DNA of 64,000 nt from Cellvibrionaceae bacterium (GCA_025800435.1 JAOXRV010000044.1:15836-79835); one strand, 5' to 3'; shown: positions 8,986 through 19,537, counted from the first letter of the stretch. Made by a program: numbers and translations. The notes: generated by a model from the letters alone, not told the origin.

Positions 8986-9078
8986 GGGGCGCCTCTGAAT
9001 AACTCGATGATGCTCAGCGGGATCCTAAAGCCTTCAGCTGCAAGGCCTGGGTGTCACCGAGTTATTCAGAGATGCCCC
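8986..9078. mobile_element. MITE-like element, 93 bp, 21-bp terminal inverted repeats
   Basis: Ends 8986-9006 and 9058-9078 are inverted repeats matching at 19 of 21 positions (consensus end GGGGCATCTCTGAATAACTCG). The 51-base core codes for nothing. Single-end copies of the same motif occur at 26921-26936, 26946-26962 and 50655-50668, so it is a dispersed family. The end loosely resembles IS5-type ends, but no transposase is in the window. No clear target duplication is seen. The rest of 8844-9322 holds only the probable promoter region of the pilG operon, with no element I can define. Confidence 0.6.
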
Positions 9079-9322
9079 TATCTCGATGTGGCTTAGATCT
9101 CATCTGTGTGAGGTTTTGCTTATCTATATCAATAGGTTATGGATAAAAGCTAGGAAACATGTTAAAAATCGATTGATTAGTTGTAAGATACGCTTATCAG
9201 CCCTTTTCCTTAGAAATGGTGGCGCAGTGAACTACCCGGTATTAACAGGGGCGGGCACAGATAAGCAATACAGTTCCGCTGCGGCGGCAAACTAACAAGA
9301 TAAATTCAAAGGTCACACTCCA

Positions 9323-9715
9323 ATGGATGTAGATTTTGAAAGCCTGACGGTAATGGTTATCGACGATAGCAAAACCATTCGTCGCACCGCCGAGACCCTG
9401 CTTAAAAAAGCAGGCTGCGCCGTGGTGACAGCCACAGATGGGTTTGATGCCCTGGCCAAGATAGCCGATAACCGCCCGGATATTATTTTTGTCGATATTA
9501 TGATGCCGCGCCTCGACGGTTATCAAACCTGTGCTTTGATTAAAAACAACAGTCAGTTTAAGGCGACGCCGGTAATCATGTTGTCCAGCAAAGACGGCCT
9601 GTTCGACAAGGCCAAGGGGCGCATTGTGGGTTCTGATGAATATCTGACCAAACCGTTCAGCAAAAGTGAATTAATTGGCGCAATTGAATCCCAGGTTCGC
9701 CTGGCCAGCGCTTAA
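9323..9715 (+). CDS. pilG: Twitching response regulator PilG
   Basis: Single-domain CheY-like regulator of 130 residues that relays ChpA phosphate to promote pilus extension and, in Pseudomonas, cAMP signalling. Acidic pair Asp14/Asp15, phosphoacceptor Asp58 (IIFVDIMMPRLDG), Thr/Ser and Lys of the switch (MLSSKDG, YLTKPFS) are all present. First gene of the pilGHIJK-chpABC cluster, 37 bases before pilH. The ribosome site is weak, but the N-terminus MDVDFESLTVMVIDDSKTIRR matches the family, so the ATG is accepted. Confidence 0.95.
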   Translation: MDVDFESLTVMVIDDSKTIRRTAETLLKKAGCAVVTATDGFDALAKIADNRPDIIFVDIMMPRLDGYQTCALIKNNSQFKATPVIMLSSKDGLFDKAKGRIVGSDEYLTKPFSKSELIGAIESQVRLASA

Positions 9716-9752
9716 TATTGGCATAACAAAAGGCCTGTTTTGGGGGGTGTTG

Positions 9753-10115
9753 ATGGCAACCGTACTTATCATTGATGATTCGCCGACTGAGACGCATAAG
9801 CTGTCGGGAATATTGAGTAAACACGGGCATTCAGTGATCACGGCAGAGACCGGTGAGCTGGGTATGGACAAGGCCAAGGCCGAACGTCCCGATGTGGTGC
9901 TGATGGATATCGTAATGCCGGGCCTGAATGGTTTTCAGGCGACTCGCCAGTTAACCAAAGCGCCTGAGACCGCCGGTATTCCGGTGATTATTGTCACCAC
10001 TAAAGACCAGCAGACCGATAAAGTCTGGGGCATGCGCCAGGGCGCTAAAGCCTATTTAACCAAGCCGATTGAGGAGCAGGTCTTACTCCAGACCATCTCC
10101 GAAGTAATGGCCTGA
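9753..10115 (+). CDS. pilH: Twitching response regulator PilH
   Basis: CheY-like receiver of 120 residues, the partner of PilG thought to favour retraction or drain phosphate from ChpA. Phosphoacceptor Asp52 (VVLMDIVMPGLNG), acidic pair Asp8/Asp9 and switch Lys in AYLTKPIEE are present. The frame is open upstream to 9675, but the ATG at 9753 (MATVLIIDDSPTE) matches the family start and is preceded by a G-rich GGGGGGTG, so I use it. 11 bases before pilI. Confidence 0.95.
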   Translation: MATVLIIDDSPTETHKLSGILSKHGHSVITAETGELGMDKAKAERPDVVLMDIVMPGLNGFQATRQLTKAPETAGIPVIIVTTKDQQTDKVWGMRQGAKAYLTKPIEEQVLLQTISEVMA

Positions 10116-10126
10116 GGGGAAACACC

Positions 10127-10663
10127 ATGACGGCAGTCGCCAGTGCTTTTGATGCCCTTGCCGAGTTGGCCCTTACGGCCCGCGCCGGTGGCTCGGAGCT
10201 GACCGCCGAGGCTCAGGCCCAGTGGAGTGGTATTGGCTTTTCCCTGTTCGGCAAACACTTTATCGCCCCGGTGGGCGAAATCTCAGAAATGTTAGAAATA
10301 CCGCCCTCGACCCGCCTGCCCGGTGTGCAGCCCTGGGTTGTGGGGGTTGCCAATGTGCGCGGCCGGCTTTTACCCATTTTTGATATGGCCGAGTTTTTTG
10401 GCGGTAAACTGGGCGCTTCCCGGCGTCAGCACCGGGTGCTGATCCTTGAGCGCGATAATATTTACGCCGGCTTGATCGTTGAGCAGGTATTGGGTATGCA
10501 GCACTTTGCCCCCGAGACCTTTCACCAGCAGGTCGATGGCGAGTACGGCCAAATGCAGCACTGCCTGGCAGGTTCGTACCGTTTACCCGAAGGCAGCTGG
10601 CAGGTGTTTAGCACCGCCAAATTAATTGAAGACCCGAGATTTGCCAACGCCGCCCGCGGTTAG
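10127..10663 (+). CDS. pilI: CheW-like adaptor PilI
   Basis: Coupling protein of 178 residues joining the receptor PilJ to the kinase ChpA at the inner-membrane array. A CheW domain fills about 40-170: FSLFGKHFIAPVGEISEML, LPGVQPWVVGVANVRGRLLPIFDMAEFF, VLILERDNIYAGLIVEQVLGMQHF. An AGGGGA ribosome site precedes the ATG. Located between pilH and the receptor gene pilJ, as in Pseudomonas. Confidence 0.94.
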   Translation: MTAVASAFDALAELALTARAGGSELTAEAQAQWSGIGFSLFGKHFIAPVGEISEMLEIPPSTRLPGVQPWVVGVANVRGRLLPIFDMAEFFGGKLGASRRQHRVLILERDNIYAGLIVEQVLGMQHFAPETFHQQVDGEYGQMQHCLAGSYRLPEGSWQVFSTAKLIEDPRFANAARG

Positions 10664-10729
10664 TGGCAACGAATTAAGGCCCCCTGGGGGCTCGTATTTG
10701 ACTGATGCAATAGGTCGGGAGCGCCTAGC

Positions 10730-12886
10730 ATGAAAAATGATTCGAAAAACTTCACCCTGAGCGTCCGCAGTAACCCCTTTATGGCGGCGTTGGTGGCTGC
10801 CCTGGTGGCGTCACTGGTGGCGATGGCGGTGGCATTTTATATGCTGCAGCGCTTTGCCGGCCAAGACCAAGAGCAGCTGCAGCTGTCAGCCGAGCTGCGG
10901 GCCCTGTCCTATCGTTTGACCGCGCTGTCCCAGGATGCCACTTCCGGTGATGAAAAGGCCTTTGCCGAACTGTCAAACGTAGTGGGCTCGATGGACACTA
11001 CCTGGCAGAGCCTGCGCAGTGAAGACAGCTCCACCATGATGGCGGCCCAATACGCTGCCTTCGACACGGTGTGGAAACGGGTAAAAAGCAACTCGCGCAC
11101 TATTGTTAGCAACAAAGACACCATTATCTTCCTCAACGATGTGGCCAACACCCTTAACCAATCACTGCCGGAACTGCAGGCCGAGCACAATAATATTGTC
11201 GAAATTCTACTGGAGAGCAACGCCCCGGCGGATCAGGTGGCGGTCGCCCAGATGCAATCCTGGCGGGCCGAGCGTATCGGTCGTAACGTGGATAAAATGC
11301 TGCGCGGTGGCGATGATGCAATGGCATCCGCCGATCAGTTTAACCTCGATGCTAACTTGTTCGGTAAAGTACTGACCGGCATGAGCCAGGGCGATGTGGC
11401 GATGAGCATCTCCAAGGTAACCGACAGCCACGCGGTAGAAAGTTTGGGCGAGATTAAAGAGCTGTTCGATTTTGTAAGCTCCTCGGTAAAAGAAATTTTT
11501 GAAGCCTCGCCCGCGCTGTTTAAGGCGCGCCAGGCCGCCGATGCCATGCTCGACGATTCGCCAGTGCTGCTGGAAACGCTGAGTGACCTAACCGACGGTA
11601 TTGCTTCAGCCGCCGACCAGCGCCAACCCAATAACACCACCATCGCTATTATCGCCCTGGTCGGCGTAATCCTATTGATTGTTATCGGTGTGCAACTGCT
11701 GAGCGCTTCGCGCAATCGCCTGGAGGAAACCAACGAGGCCAACGAACGTAACCAGCAAGCTATTTTGCGACTGCTGGACGAACTGGCCGGCCTTGCAGAC
11801 GGTGACTTAACCACCTCGGCCACAGTAACCGAGGATTTTACCGGGGCCATTGCGGACTCGGTCAACTACGCCATTGACCAACTGCGCATTCTGGTTTCGC
11901 GCATTAACGAAACCTCGGTCAGCGTATCCTCGGCAGCCCAGGGTACCCAGCAAACCGCGTTGCACCTGGCTGAGGCCTCTGAACACCAGGCCCAGGAAAT
12001 TGCCGGCGCCTCGGCGGCGGTAAATGAAATGGCGGTCACCATTGATCAGGTATCGGTTAACGCCGCTGAATCAGCGGGCGTTGCGGAGCGTTCGGTAACC
12101 ATTGCAAACAAAGGCTCCGAGGTGGTACAGGATACCATCCGCGGCATGGATACGATTCGCGAGCAGATTCAGGATACCTCCAAGCGAATTAAACGCCTGG
12201 GTGAATCGTCCCAAGAGATTGGTGATATCGTTAGCTTGATTAACGACATCGCCGACCAGACCAACATTCTGGCATTGAACGCCGCTATTCAGGCCTCGAT
12301 GGCCGGTGACGCAGGTCGTGGTTTTGCGGTGGTTGCGGATGAGGTACAGCGTCTTGCAGAACGCTCGGCTGCGGCAACCAAGCAGATTGAGGGCCTGGTA
12401 AAAGCGATTCAGAACGATACCAATGAGGCGGTAACCTCGATGGAACAAACCACTTCTGAAGTGGTTAAAGGTGCGCGCCTAGCACAGGATGCAGGTGTGG
12501 CACTGGAAGAAATTGAAAACGTATCGTCCAACTTGGCGGAATTGATCCAGAGTATTTCGAACGCCGCTCGCCAGCAGGCCTCCTCGGCCGGCCACATCTC
12601 AAACACCATGAATGTGATTCAGGAAATCACCTCACAGACCTCTGCCGGTACCGGTGCCACCGCTCAGTCGATTGGTAATTTGGCCGATATGGCCACCGAC
12701 CTGCGCGATTCGGTAGCGGGCTTTAAACTGCCCGAAGAGCTGCGCGTAAACCTAGCCGAGCAGGAAGGTGATGTGGTGTTTAGTGCGAGCGATGACGAAG
12801 AACTTGAAATTAGCTTGGATGACGTCGGTGAACTGGACGAGAGTTTGGACGAAGAGCAGGGCTACCTTGAGGTGGCCGTTAAATAA
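10730..12886 (+). CDS. pilJ: Pilus chemoreceptor PilJ (methyl-accepting chemotaxis protein)
   Basis: Inner-membrane receptor of 718 residues for the Chp system. Membrane segments at about 17-36 and 300-322 flank a periplasmic sensor of about 265 residues resembling paired PilJ modules. Then a HAMP-like region (about 325-385) and a long coiled-coil signalling domain whose tip [25 protein letters not shown] starts near residue 505. The C-terminus is an acidic tail ([23 protein letters not shown]). In Pseudomonas it senses pilus tension and PilA. Possible methylation substrates of the next gene, PilK. Confidence 0.96.
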   Translation: MKNDSKNFTLSVRSNPFMAALVAALVASLVAMAVAFYMLQRFAGQDQEQLQLSAELRALSYRLTALSQDATSGDEKAFAELSNVVGSMDTTWQSLRSEDSSTMMAAQYAAFDTVWKRVKSNSRTIVSNKDTIIFLNDVANTLNQSLPELQAEHNNIVEILLESNAPADQVAVAQMQSWRAERIGRNVDKMLRGGDDAMASADQFNLDANLFGKVLTGMSQGDVAMSISKVTDSHAVESLGEIKELFDFVSSSVKEIFEASPALFKARQAADAMLDDSPVLLETLSDLTDGIASAADQRQPNNTTIAIIALVGVILLIVIGVQLLSASRNRLEETNEANERNQQAILRLLDELAGLADGDLTTSATVTEDFTGAIADSVNYAIDQLRILVSRINETSVSVSSAAQGTQQTALHLAEASEHQAQEIAGASAAVNEMAVTIDQVSVNAAESAGVAERSVTIANKGSEVVQDTIRGMDTIREQIQDTSKRIKRLGESSQEIGDIVSLINDIADQTNILALNAAIQASMAGDAGRGFAVVADEVQRLAERSAAATKQIEGLVKAIQNDTNEAVTSMEQTTSEVVKGARLAQDAGVALEEIENVSSNLAELIQSISNAARQQASSAGHISNTMNVIQEITSQTSAGTGATAQSIGNLADMATDLRDSVAGFKLPEELRVNLAEQEGDVVFSASDDEELEISLDDVGELDESLDEEQGYLEVAVK

Positions 12887-12913
12887 TAATTTGCTACCGT
12901 CAAAACAAACCGT

Positions 12914-13783
12914 ATGTCTTGGTCGCTAAAGGTATCGCCGGGGCTCGACCAGCTGCAGTTTAACCGCTGGCGAAAACTGCTGGAGCAACGCACGGGCATT
13001 GATCTGGGCGAGCAGCTGCGCAGCTTACTGCAAGTGCAAATTAACCGGCGCATGAGCGCGTTGGGCTGCGCCAGCTACGACGAGTATTACGATCTTATTC
13101 AGGCTGGTGTGGGTGGTCGCTTAGAGCAGACCCTGCTGATTGAAAACCTGGTGGTCAAGGAAACCCGGTTTTATCGGCACCGCCCCTCGTATGACTTTGT
13201 CGGTGCACAATTTAAAGAGTTTTTGCAGCGCTCGCAGACGACCGGCGAGCGCAACTGCTTTGATGTTTGGAGCTTGGGTTGCGCCAGTGGCGAAGAGGCC
13301 TACTCGCTGGCGATTTGCCTAGAGCAGCAGCTGGCTGAGTTTGCGCCCGCAGTTGCCGCTGCTGATAACTACAGTATTGTGGCGACCGATATCAGCCACC
13401 GGGCGATTCAGCGGGCCAGGGCTGGAGCTTACCCGCTGGCGCGGCTGGCGCCGCTCGATGAGCAGCAGCGGCAGCGTTATTTTGACCCCCAGGGGGATGG
13501 CACAATGCGGGTTAAACCCGCTTTGGCTCGAAAAATTTGTTTTAGCCAAGCTAATATAATTGAGATAAACAAACAGCCGTCAATGGCAATGGATTTAGTG
13601 TTTACTCAGAATATGTTGGTGTACTTTCGCAAGCCGCAGCGGCTGCGAATTTTGGATTTTATAGCTCAGCGCCTCAATATCGGAGGCCATTTAGTGCTGG
13701 GCCTAGGAGAGGTAACCCAGTGGCACAACCGACAGATGCAGCTGCTCGATGTCGACGGTGCCCAGGTTTACCGGCGCAGTTAA
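12914..13783 (+). CDS. pilK: CheR-type receptor methyltransferase PilK
   Basis: SAM-dependent glutamate methyltransferase of 289 residues, predicted to modify PilJ. N-terminal CheR helical domain (about 10-75), then LLIENLVVKETRFYRH, the SAM-binding loop DVWSLGCASGEEAYSLA (about 116-133), ATDISHRAIQRARAG, and FTQNMLVYFRKPQR near the C-terminus. Between pilJ and chpA, with 25 bases to the accepted chpA start. Opposed by ChpB. Confidence 0.95.
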   Translation: MSWSLKVSPGLDQLQFNRWRKLLEQRTGIDLGEQLRSLLQVQINRRMSALGCASYDEYYDLIQAGVGGRLEQTLLIENLVVKETRFYRHRPSYDFVGAQFKEFLQRSQTTGERNCFDVWSLGCASGEEAYSLAICLEQQLAEFAPAVAAADNYSIVATDISHRAIQRARAGAYPLARLAPLDEQQRQRYFDPQGDGTMRVKPALARKICFSQANIIEINKQPSMAMDLVFTQNMLVYFRKPQRLRILDFIAQRLNIGGHLVLGLGEVTQWHNRQMQLLDVDGAQVYRRS

Positions 13784-13808
13784 TACAGTATTGGGGAAGC
13801 TTCCCACG

Positions 13809-16800
13809 ATGGAAGAGAAAACAGATCTAACGGCTTTGGATTGGGTGCTGGGCGAAATTGCCGAGTCCCTCAATCAATCCCAGCAGGCTCTCGAAGCCTA
13901 TATGGCCAATGCCGATGACGCTACCCAGCTGCGCTTTTGCCTGACCCATTTGCACCAGGTCTACGGCAGCTTGCAAATGATCGAGCTGGAGGCCCCGGCG
14001 ATGTTGGCCGGCGAGATGGAACGGCTGACACAAGAGATGCTCGACGGTGCGGTTACCACCGAAGAATCCGTCGCCAAACTATTGATGCGGGCAATTGTGC
14101 AGCTGCCCCTGTACCTGCAACAAATTAAACGCGAACAAAAATTCCATTCGGCCTCGGTATACCCTTTAGTTAATGAGCTGCGGTCGGCCCGAGGCGACTC
14201 GCTGATTATTGACGCGGTGGGCTTTAACCCCAAGCTGGATATGCTGCAGCAAAGCAGCGGCATGGCCCCCAAGTTAGTCAAACAGCCCGATCATTTTTTA
14301 CAGGTGGCCAAAAAGCTACAGCAGATGTTTCAATTTGCTGCGGCCAGCGCCCTGCGTGGAATCGACTTAAAACAAAACCGCGAATACCTTAAAAAAGTCT
14401 TCCTGCGTTTAAAGAGTATCAGTCAGGCCAGTCCGCGCCTAGCCCAGTGGCAAATTGCAGAGGCCTGGCTGGATGGCATAGACAACGAAGAACTCAGTGG
14501 CGGCCTGGCCGTGCGTGCGCTAATGCGCCATTTGCACCGGGATATAAAACTGTTGTCGCAGCAAGGCATTAAAGCCCTGGCCGTACCAGCCAGCAATGAG
14601 TTGCTGCGCACACTTTTGTTTTATGTGGCCTGTAGCAGCGCCGAGAGTGAGGCAATTGCCCTGGTCAAACAGCGCTACCGCTTAGATCAGGCCTTTGGTG
14701 AGCCGGGCCACAAGGGTTTTGGTGAACTGGCCGAACCTGAATTTGACACGGTAGCTTCGGTTACCAAGGCGTTAAAAGAAGAGCTGGACGAGATCAAGCA
14801 AACCCTGGAAAAGTTCAGTGGCAATAGCACTGACTACAGCAGCTTGGAAGAGGTGCTGCCGGTGTTTCAACGGGTCGCCGATACCATGACAGTAATGGGC
14901 ATTAATGAATTGCCCGAGCGCATTAAAGCGGTAGGGGCTGAGTTAAAGCAAGGCTTAAATAGGGCCACACTGAAGCCGGCGCAACTGATGCCGATGGCGG
15001 AGCAAATACTGCAGCTAGAACAACAGCTAGAGGCGATTGCCGCCTCGGGCCGGCTGCAGAATAAAGTTGACCAGCAAACCCTTAACGCACTGCGCATTAA
15101 CGATGCCCAGCAAGCGGTGGTGGCAGAGGCCTATTTGGGGCTGGAGCAAGTCAAACAATCTATCGTTGATTATCTCTCCTCCCAGTGGGAGAGCGAGCAC
15201 CTGGCCGGCACCCCCGCGCTGCTAAAAGAAATCGCCGGTGGTTTGGGCATTATTCCGCTGCAGCGAGCGGCCAATATTCTCTATACCGCCGCCTGTTATG
15301 TGGAAGATAAATTACTCAGTGGCGATGCTGGTGCCCCCCAGTGGGTCGAGCTGGATACCTTGGCCGATACCATCTCCAGCGTTGAATACTATTTGGAAAT
15401 GCTAAAGAGTAGCATTGCCAGTACCGATGACAACCAACTGCAGATGGCCGAGGACAGTCTGGCCAAGCTCGGCTACAACGTTGCCGAGCTACAGCACGTT
15501 AGTAGCGAGCAAGCAGCAGCACCCGAAGCATCGAATTTTGGTGGCACAGCGGCGCCCTTATTGAGTGTTGTTGAAACCGAGCCGACGCCAGCTGCACAAG
15601 TTTCCGAGGTGAATCCACAATGCAGCCCAGAGCCTGAGCCGGTTGCAGAAGCCCAGCCCGAGGACGATGAGGTTGACGAAGAGATCCGCGAGATCTTTAT
15701 CGAAGAGGCGGGTGAAGTGATTGAAGCCATTGGCGAATACTTTCCCCGTTGGGCGGCAGATTTTAATGACAGTGAGGCGCTGGCCGAATTCCGCCGCGCG
15801 TTCCACACCCTCAAGGGCAGTGGCCGCCTAGTTAAGGCGGAGCAGATAGGCGAGCTGGCCTGGTCGGTTGAGAATATGCTCAACCGGGTTATGGATGGTG
15901 CGATTGAGGCGAACCAGCAGCAGGCCAGTTTAATACAGCAGGTGCAAGCCCTACTGCCGGCGATGGTCGAAGCCTTTGCCGATGGTCGTCAGGCTGAGCC
16001 CGCAGAAGAGATAGCACAACTGCAGGCTTGGGCCGGGCAGCTTGCGCAAAACCAAACCCCCGAGGCTATGTTGGCAGCGGTGACCGAGGCTGGCACTGCT
16101 GCGCCGGTAGCAGGGGAAACCGAAATAGATGAAGAGCTGGAAGAGCAGTACCAGCTGTGGGATATTTTCGTCTCTGAGGCTGAGTCGCACCTGGCCGTGG
16201 TGAAGAGTTTTACCGATCGCCAATGCGCAGTGGCGCCATTATTCGAAGCGCCGCCGGACCCATTTCAACGCGCCTTGCACACCCTTAAGGGCAGCGCTCA
16301 TATGGCCGCGGTTACTGAAGTGGCCGAAATTGCCACCCCGCTGGAGGGCTTGGCCAAGGAAATGCGCAACTATCAGGTTGTATTAAACCAAGATAGTTTG
16401 CAGCTGTTTATCGATGCCCATGACCGCATCAAAGCAGCGTTGGCGCAAATCAATGCGCGCGAGCCCATTGTTATAGAAGATAAAGAGCTGTTATTGGCGC
16501 GCGTCGCCGAACAGTACGATCTTAATGTTGGCCACCTAATCCATCAAGAGCAAGATTCGCCCCTGGGCTTTGCCGACCCGGCCAAGCTGGTGGCCTTTAT
16601 GGCCGAGGGTATGGACCTGTTGCTGGATGCAGACCGTTTGATGGTTAGCTGGCGCAGCGGTGCGCCCAAGCCCGATGTCGCCGCCATCAGGGCCGAGCTA
16701 CAGGCCTTGCATCGCGCTGCCGAAGAGGCGCGCCTGCCCCAGGTGGCACAGATTAGTGCGCAGCTAGAAAAAGTGTACCTGGCTATTCCGGCGCAGAGCG

Positions 16801-19535
16801 AAACAATAGACAGCGCCATATGCCAACACTTAGAGAGCGGCCACGAAAAAATTCTGGATATGCTCGATGCGGTGGCCGCTACCCAAGAGTTGCCCGAAGC
16901 CGGTGAAGCGCTGCTCAATACCTTGGCAACGGACGCCCAACAGCTGGCTACTGAAGCAGAAGCGCCCGCGGCTGAGATAGAAGCGCTCACAGCTGTGTCA
17001 GAAGAACCCGCCGCCGAGCCCGAACAAGCCGGCGCACAGACAGCGGTCGAGACAGACGAAGCTGGCGCCGAGACGCTAGCGCGGTTGGCCGAAGTCGAGC
17101 AGCTTTCCCAGGTTGAAGTGCCCGCAGCAATTGCTGCGCCCGAGGCCGAGCTAGAGCAGCCTCAAGCACAAGACGCTGACGCGACCGATGTCACGGCCGA
17201 AACGCTGGAGCGTGATGAGGACCTAGACCCAGAGATTCTCGCCATCTTCTATGAAGAGGCCGATGAGCATATTGAAGAGATTGAAGAGGCGGTGCACCAG
17301 TGGGAAGAAACTCCCGGCCAAACCCAGCACGCCGATGAGCTCAAGCGAATATTGCACACCCTCAAAGGTGGTGCACGCCTGGCTGGTTTGATGGGCCTGG
17401 GCCAGCTGGCCCACGATTTTGAAACCTATCTGATTCACCAGGGCGATAGCGCCGCCAAAGACCCGAGCTTTTTTGAGCGGGTGCACAGCTTTCAAGACCG
17501 GGTGATTCGCGGTATTAAAGCCAGCCCCGGGCAAGCGCCAGCTAAAGAGCCCGAAGCAGCGCCGGCGCTGGAAGTTGCCGAGCCCGAAGCCCCCACCGAA
17601 GTAGCGACCATTGACGCCGAACAGGTACAAATGCGCACCCAGGCACCGGTACAGGGTGAAAATACGCCGCTTCACGTACAGCGCAGTATGCCCCAGGAAG
17701 TGATAAAGGTACCCGCCGACCTGATTGAAGATTTGGTTAACCTAGCCGGTGAGACATCAATTAGCCGTGGCCGGATGGAGCAACAGGTTTCCGATTGGAG
17801 TGGCTCTATCGATGAAATGAACGCAACTATTTTGCGTTTGCAAGAACAGCTGCGCCGGCTCGACATTGAGACCGAGGCACAAATATTGTTCCGCCAGGAA
17901 CAGCTGCAGCAACACGAAGACTTCGACCCGCTGGAAATGGACCGCTACTCACAGTTGCAGCAACTGTCGCGCTCCCTGGCTGAGTCGGCTTCGGATTTGA
18001 TGGATTTAAAAAACACTCTCGGCGACAGTGCCCGGGATGCGGAACAGCTGCTGTTGCAGCAGTCGCGCATTAATACCGACCTGCAAGAGGGCCTGATGCG
18101 CTCGCGCATGGTACCTTTCTCGCGCATGGTGCCGCGCTTGCGGAGGATTGTGCGCCAGGTATCTACCGAACTTGGCAAACACGTTAACCTGCAGATGGAA
18201 AACGTAGAGGGTGAACTGGACCGATCGGTGCTTGAGCGCATGGTTACGCCGCTGGAGCATATGCTGCGCAATGCGGTCGACCACGGTATTGAATCGGCCG
18301 CCGAGCGCAGTGCCAAAGGTAAACCCTCTGAGGGCCGAATTGTTATCAGCCTTTCCCGCGAGGGTGGCGATGTGCTACTGCGTTTGGCCGATGACGGTCG
18401 CGGCATCAGCTTAGACAAGGTAAAAGCCAAGGCGATTGAGCGCGGTATGATGAGCCCCGATGCCAATCTGAGCGACCGCGAGATTATGCAGTTTGTGGTG
18501 CAAGCTGGCTTCACCACCGCCGAGTCGGTTACCCAGATCTCCGGTCGTGGTGTGGGCCTGGATGTGGTCTCCAGTGAGATTAAACAACTGGGCGGTTCGG
18601 TTACTATTAACTCCCAGGAGGGGCAGGGCACCGAGTTTTTAGTTCGCCTGCCGTTCACCGTGTCGGTAAACCGCGCCCTGATGGTACAGATTGGTGATGA
18701 TTCTTATGCACTGCCGCTCAATACCATTGAGGGTATTGTGCGAGTCAGCCCATTTGAGCTGGAGCATTACTACCAAGACCCCCAGTCGCGCTTTGAATAC
18801 GCCGGTGAAAACTACAAGGTGCGCTATCTGGGCGAGATGTTGGGCACTGGTGCCCAACCCAAATTAGAAGATCAAATCCTGCCCTTGCCGGTTGTATTGG
18901 TGCGCACCTCCGAGCATGTGGTGGCTATCCAGGTGGATACCTTGATGGGCAGCCGAGAGATTGTGGTAAAAAGTCTTGGTCCACAGTTTGCGGGGGTGCA
19001 GGGTTTGTCTGGTGCCACCGTAATGGGTGATGGTAGCGTGGTGGTGATTATCGATCCGGTGGCGCTGATTCGTCGGCAGGAGGCCCTTAGTTATCAGCCC
19101 CAGCTATTGCCAGAGCAGGCCAGTGCATCACTGGATAGCGACGAAATTACGGTGATGGTGGTGGATGACTCGGTAACCGTGCGCAAGGTAAGCAGCCGTT
19201 TCTTAGAGCGCCAAGGCTATCGGGTAATTACTGCTAAAGATGGTATGGAAGCGCTGAAAGTACTGCAGGACGAAATTCCGGCCATTATGCTGCTGGATAT
19301 TGAAATGCCGCGCATGGATGGTTTTGAAGTGGCCAAAAATGTGCGCTCCAGCCGCCGCCTGCAAGATTTGCCAATTATTATGATCACTTCGCGCACCGGT
19401 GAAAAGCACCGGGATAGGGCGATGGAGTTGGGGGTAAACCGCTATATGGGCAAGCCCTACCAAGAAGAGGCACTGCTTGAGAATATTAACGACCTGATTG
19501 GTGTGGTGCCGCGCGCCCAAGAGCAACAGGCTTGA
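13809..19535 (+). CDS. chpA: Hybrid chemosensory histidine kinase ChpA
   Basis: CheA-type kinase at the centre of the pilus chemosensory system, 1908 residues from the ATG at 13809; the frame extends to 13749 inside pilK, but MEEKTDLTALDWVLGEIAE matches the family start. A long N-terminal helical region (1-600) has no phosphorylatable motif. Three Hpt sites read HTLKGS/G: His666, His824 and His1183. Then come the dimerisation/ATPase core (N-box MLRNAVDHGIE near 1485, G-box DDGRGISL), a CheW domain (about 1620-1760) and a receiver with Asp1830 (MLLDIEMPRMDG). Pseudomonas ChpA (about 2470 residues) carries eight phosphotransfer modules, so this one is simpler. An Ala/Glu-rich linker at about 1040-1130 is low complexity. 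Confidence 0.95.
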   Translation: MEEKTDLTALDWVLGEIAESLNQSQQALEAYMANADDATQLRFCLTHLHQVYGSLQMIELEAPAMLAGEMERLTQEMLDGAVTTEESVAKLLMRAIVQLPLYLQQIKREQKFHSASVYPLVNELRSARGDSLIIDAVGFNPKLDMLQQSSGMAPKLVKQPDHFLQVAKKLQQMFQFAAASALRGIDLKQNREYLKKVFLRLKSISQASPRLAQWQIAEAWLDGIDNEELSGGLAVRALMRHLHRDIKLLSQQGIKALAVPASNELLRTLLFYVACSSAESEAIALVKQRYRLDQAFGEPGHKGFGELAEPEFDTVASVTKALKEELDEIKQTLEKFSGNSTDYSSLEEVLPVFQRVADTMTVMGINELPERIKAVGAELKQGLNRATLKPAQLMPMAEQILQLEQQLEAIAASGRLQNKVDQQTLNALRINDAQQAVVAEAYLGLEQVKQSIVDYLSSQWESEHLAGTPALLKEIAGGLGIIPLQRAANILYTAACYVEDKLLSGDAGAPQWVELDTLADTISSVEYYLEMLKSSIASTDDNQLQMAEDSLAKLGYNVAELQHVSSEQAAAPEASNFGGTAAPLLSVVETEPTPAAQVSEVNPQCSPEPEPVAEAQPEDDEVDEEIREIFIEEAGEVIEAIGEYFPRWAADFNDSEALAEFRRAFHTLKGSGRLVKAEQIGELAWSVENMLNRVMDGAIEANQQQASLIQQVQALLPAMVEAFADGRQAEPAEEIAQLQAWAGQLAQNQTPEAMLAAVTEAGTAAPVAGETEIDEELEEQYQLWDIFVSEAESHLAVVKSFTDRQCAVAPLFEAPPDPFQRALHTLKGSAHMAAVTEVAEIATPLEGLAKEMRNYQVVLNQDSLQLFIDAHDRIKAALAQINAREPIVIEDKELLLARVAEQYDLNVGHLIHQEQDSPLGFADPAKLVAFMAEGMDLLLDADRLMVSWRSGAPKPDVAAIRAELQALHRAAEEARLPQVAQISAQLEKVYLAIPAQSETIDSAICQHLESGHEKILDMLDAVAATQELPEAGEALLNTLATDAQQLATEAEAPAAEIEALTAVSEEPAAEPEQAGAQTAVETDEAGAETLARLAEVEQLSQVEVPAAIAAPEAELEQPQAQDADATDVTAETLERDEDLDPEILAIFYEEADEHIEEIEEAVHQWEETPGQTQHADELKRILHTLKGGARLAGLMGLGQLAHDFETYLIHQGDSAAKDPSFFERVHSFQDRVIRGIKASPGQAPAKEPEAAPALEVAEPEAPTEVATIDAEQVQMRTQAPVQGENTPLHVQRSMPQEVIKVPADLIEDLVNLAGETSISRGRMEQQVSDWSGSIDEMNATILRLQEQLRRLDIETEAQILFRQEQLQQHEDFDPLEMDRYSQLQQLSRSLAESASDLMDLKNTLGDSARDAEQLLLQQSRINTDLQEGLMRSRMVPFSRMVPRLRRIVRQVSTELGKHVNLQMENVEGELDRSVLERMVTPLEHMLRNAVDHGIESAAERSAKGKPSEGRIVISLSREGGDVLLRLADDGRGISLDKVKAKAIERGMMSPDANLSDREIMQFVVQAGFTTAESVTQISGRGVGLDVVSSEIKQLGGSVTINSQEGQGTEFLVRLPFTVSVNRALMVQIGDDSYALPLNTIEGIVRVSPFELEHYYQDPQSRFEYAGENYKVRYLGEMLGTGAQPKLEDQILPLPVVLVRTSEHVVAIQVDTLMGSREIVVKSLGPQFAGVQGLSGATVMGDGSVVVIIDPVALIRRQEALSYQPQLLPEQASASLDSDEITVMVVDDSVTVRKVSSRFLERQGYRVITAKDGMEALKVLQDEIPAIMLLDIEMPRMDGFEVAKNVRSSRRLQDLPIIMITSRTGEKHRDRAMELGVNRYMGKPYQEEALLENINDLIGVVPRAQEQQA

Positions 19536-19537
19536 GT

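Noticed and set aside
13749..13808. Upstream extension of chpA into pilK
   Set aside because: The extra 20 residues do not resemble the family, whose conserved N-terminus begins at the ATG at 13809.
17000..17200. Repetitive Ala/Glu stretch in chpA as a possible DNA repeat
   Set aside because: It is a low-complexity protein linker with no true nucleotide repeat unit.
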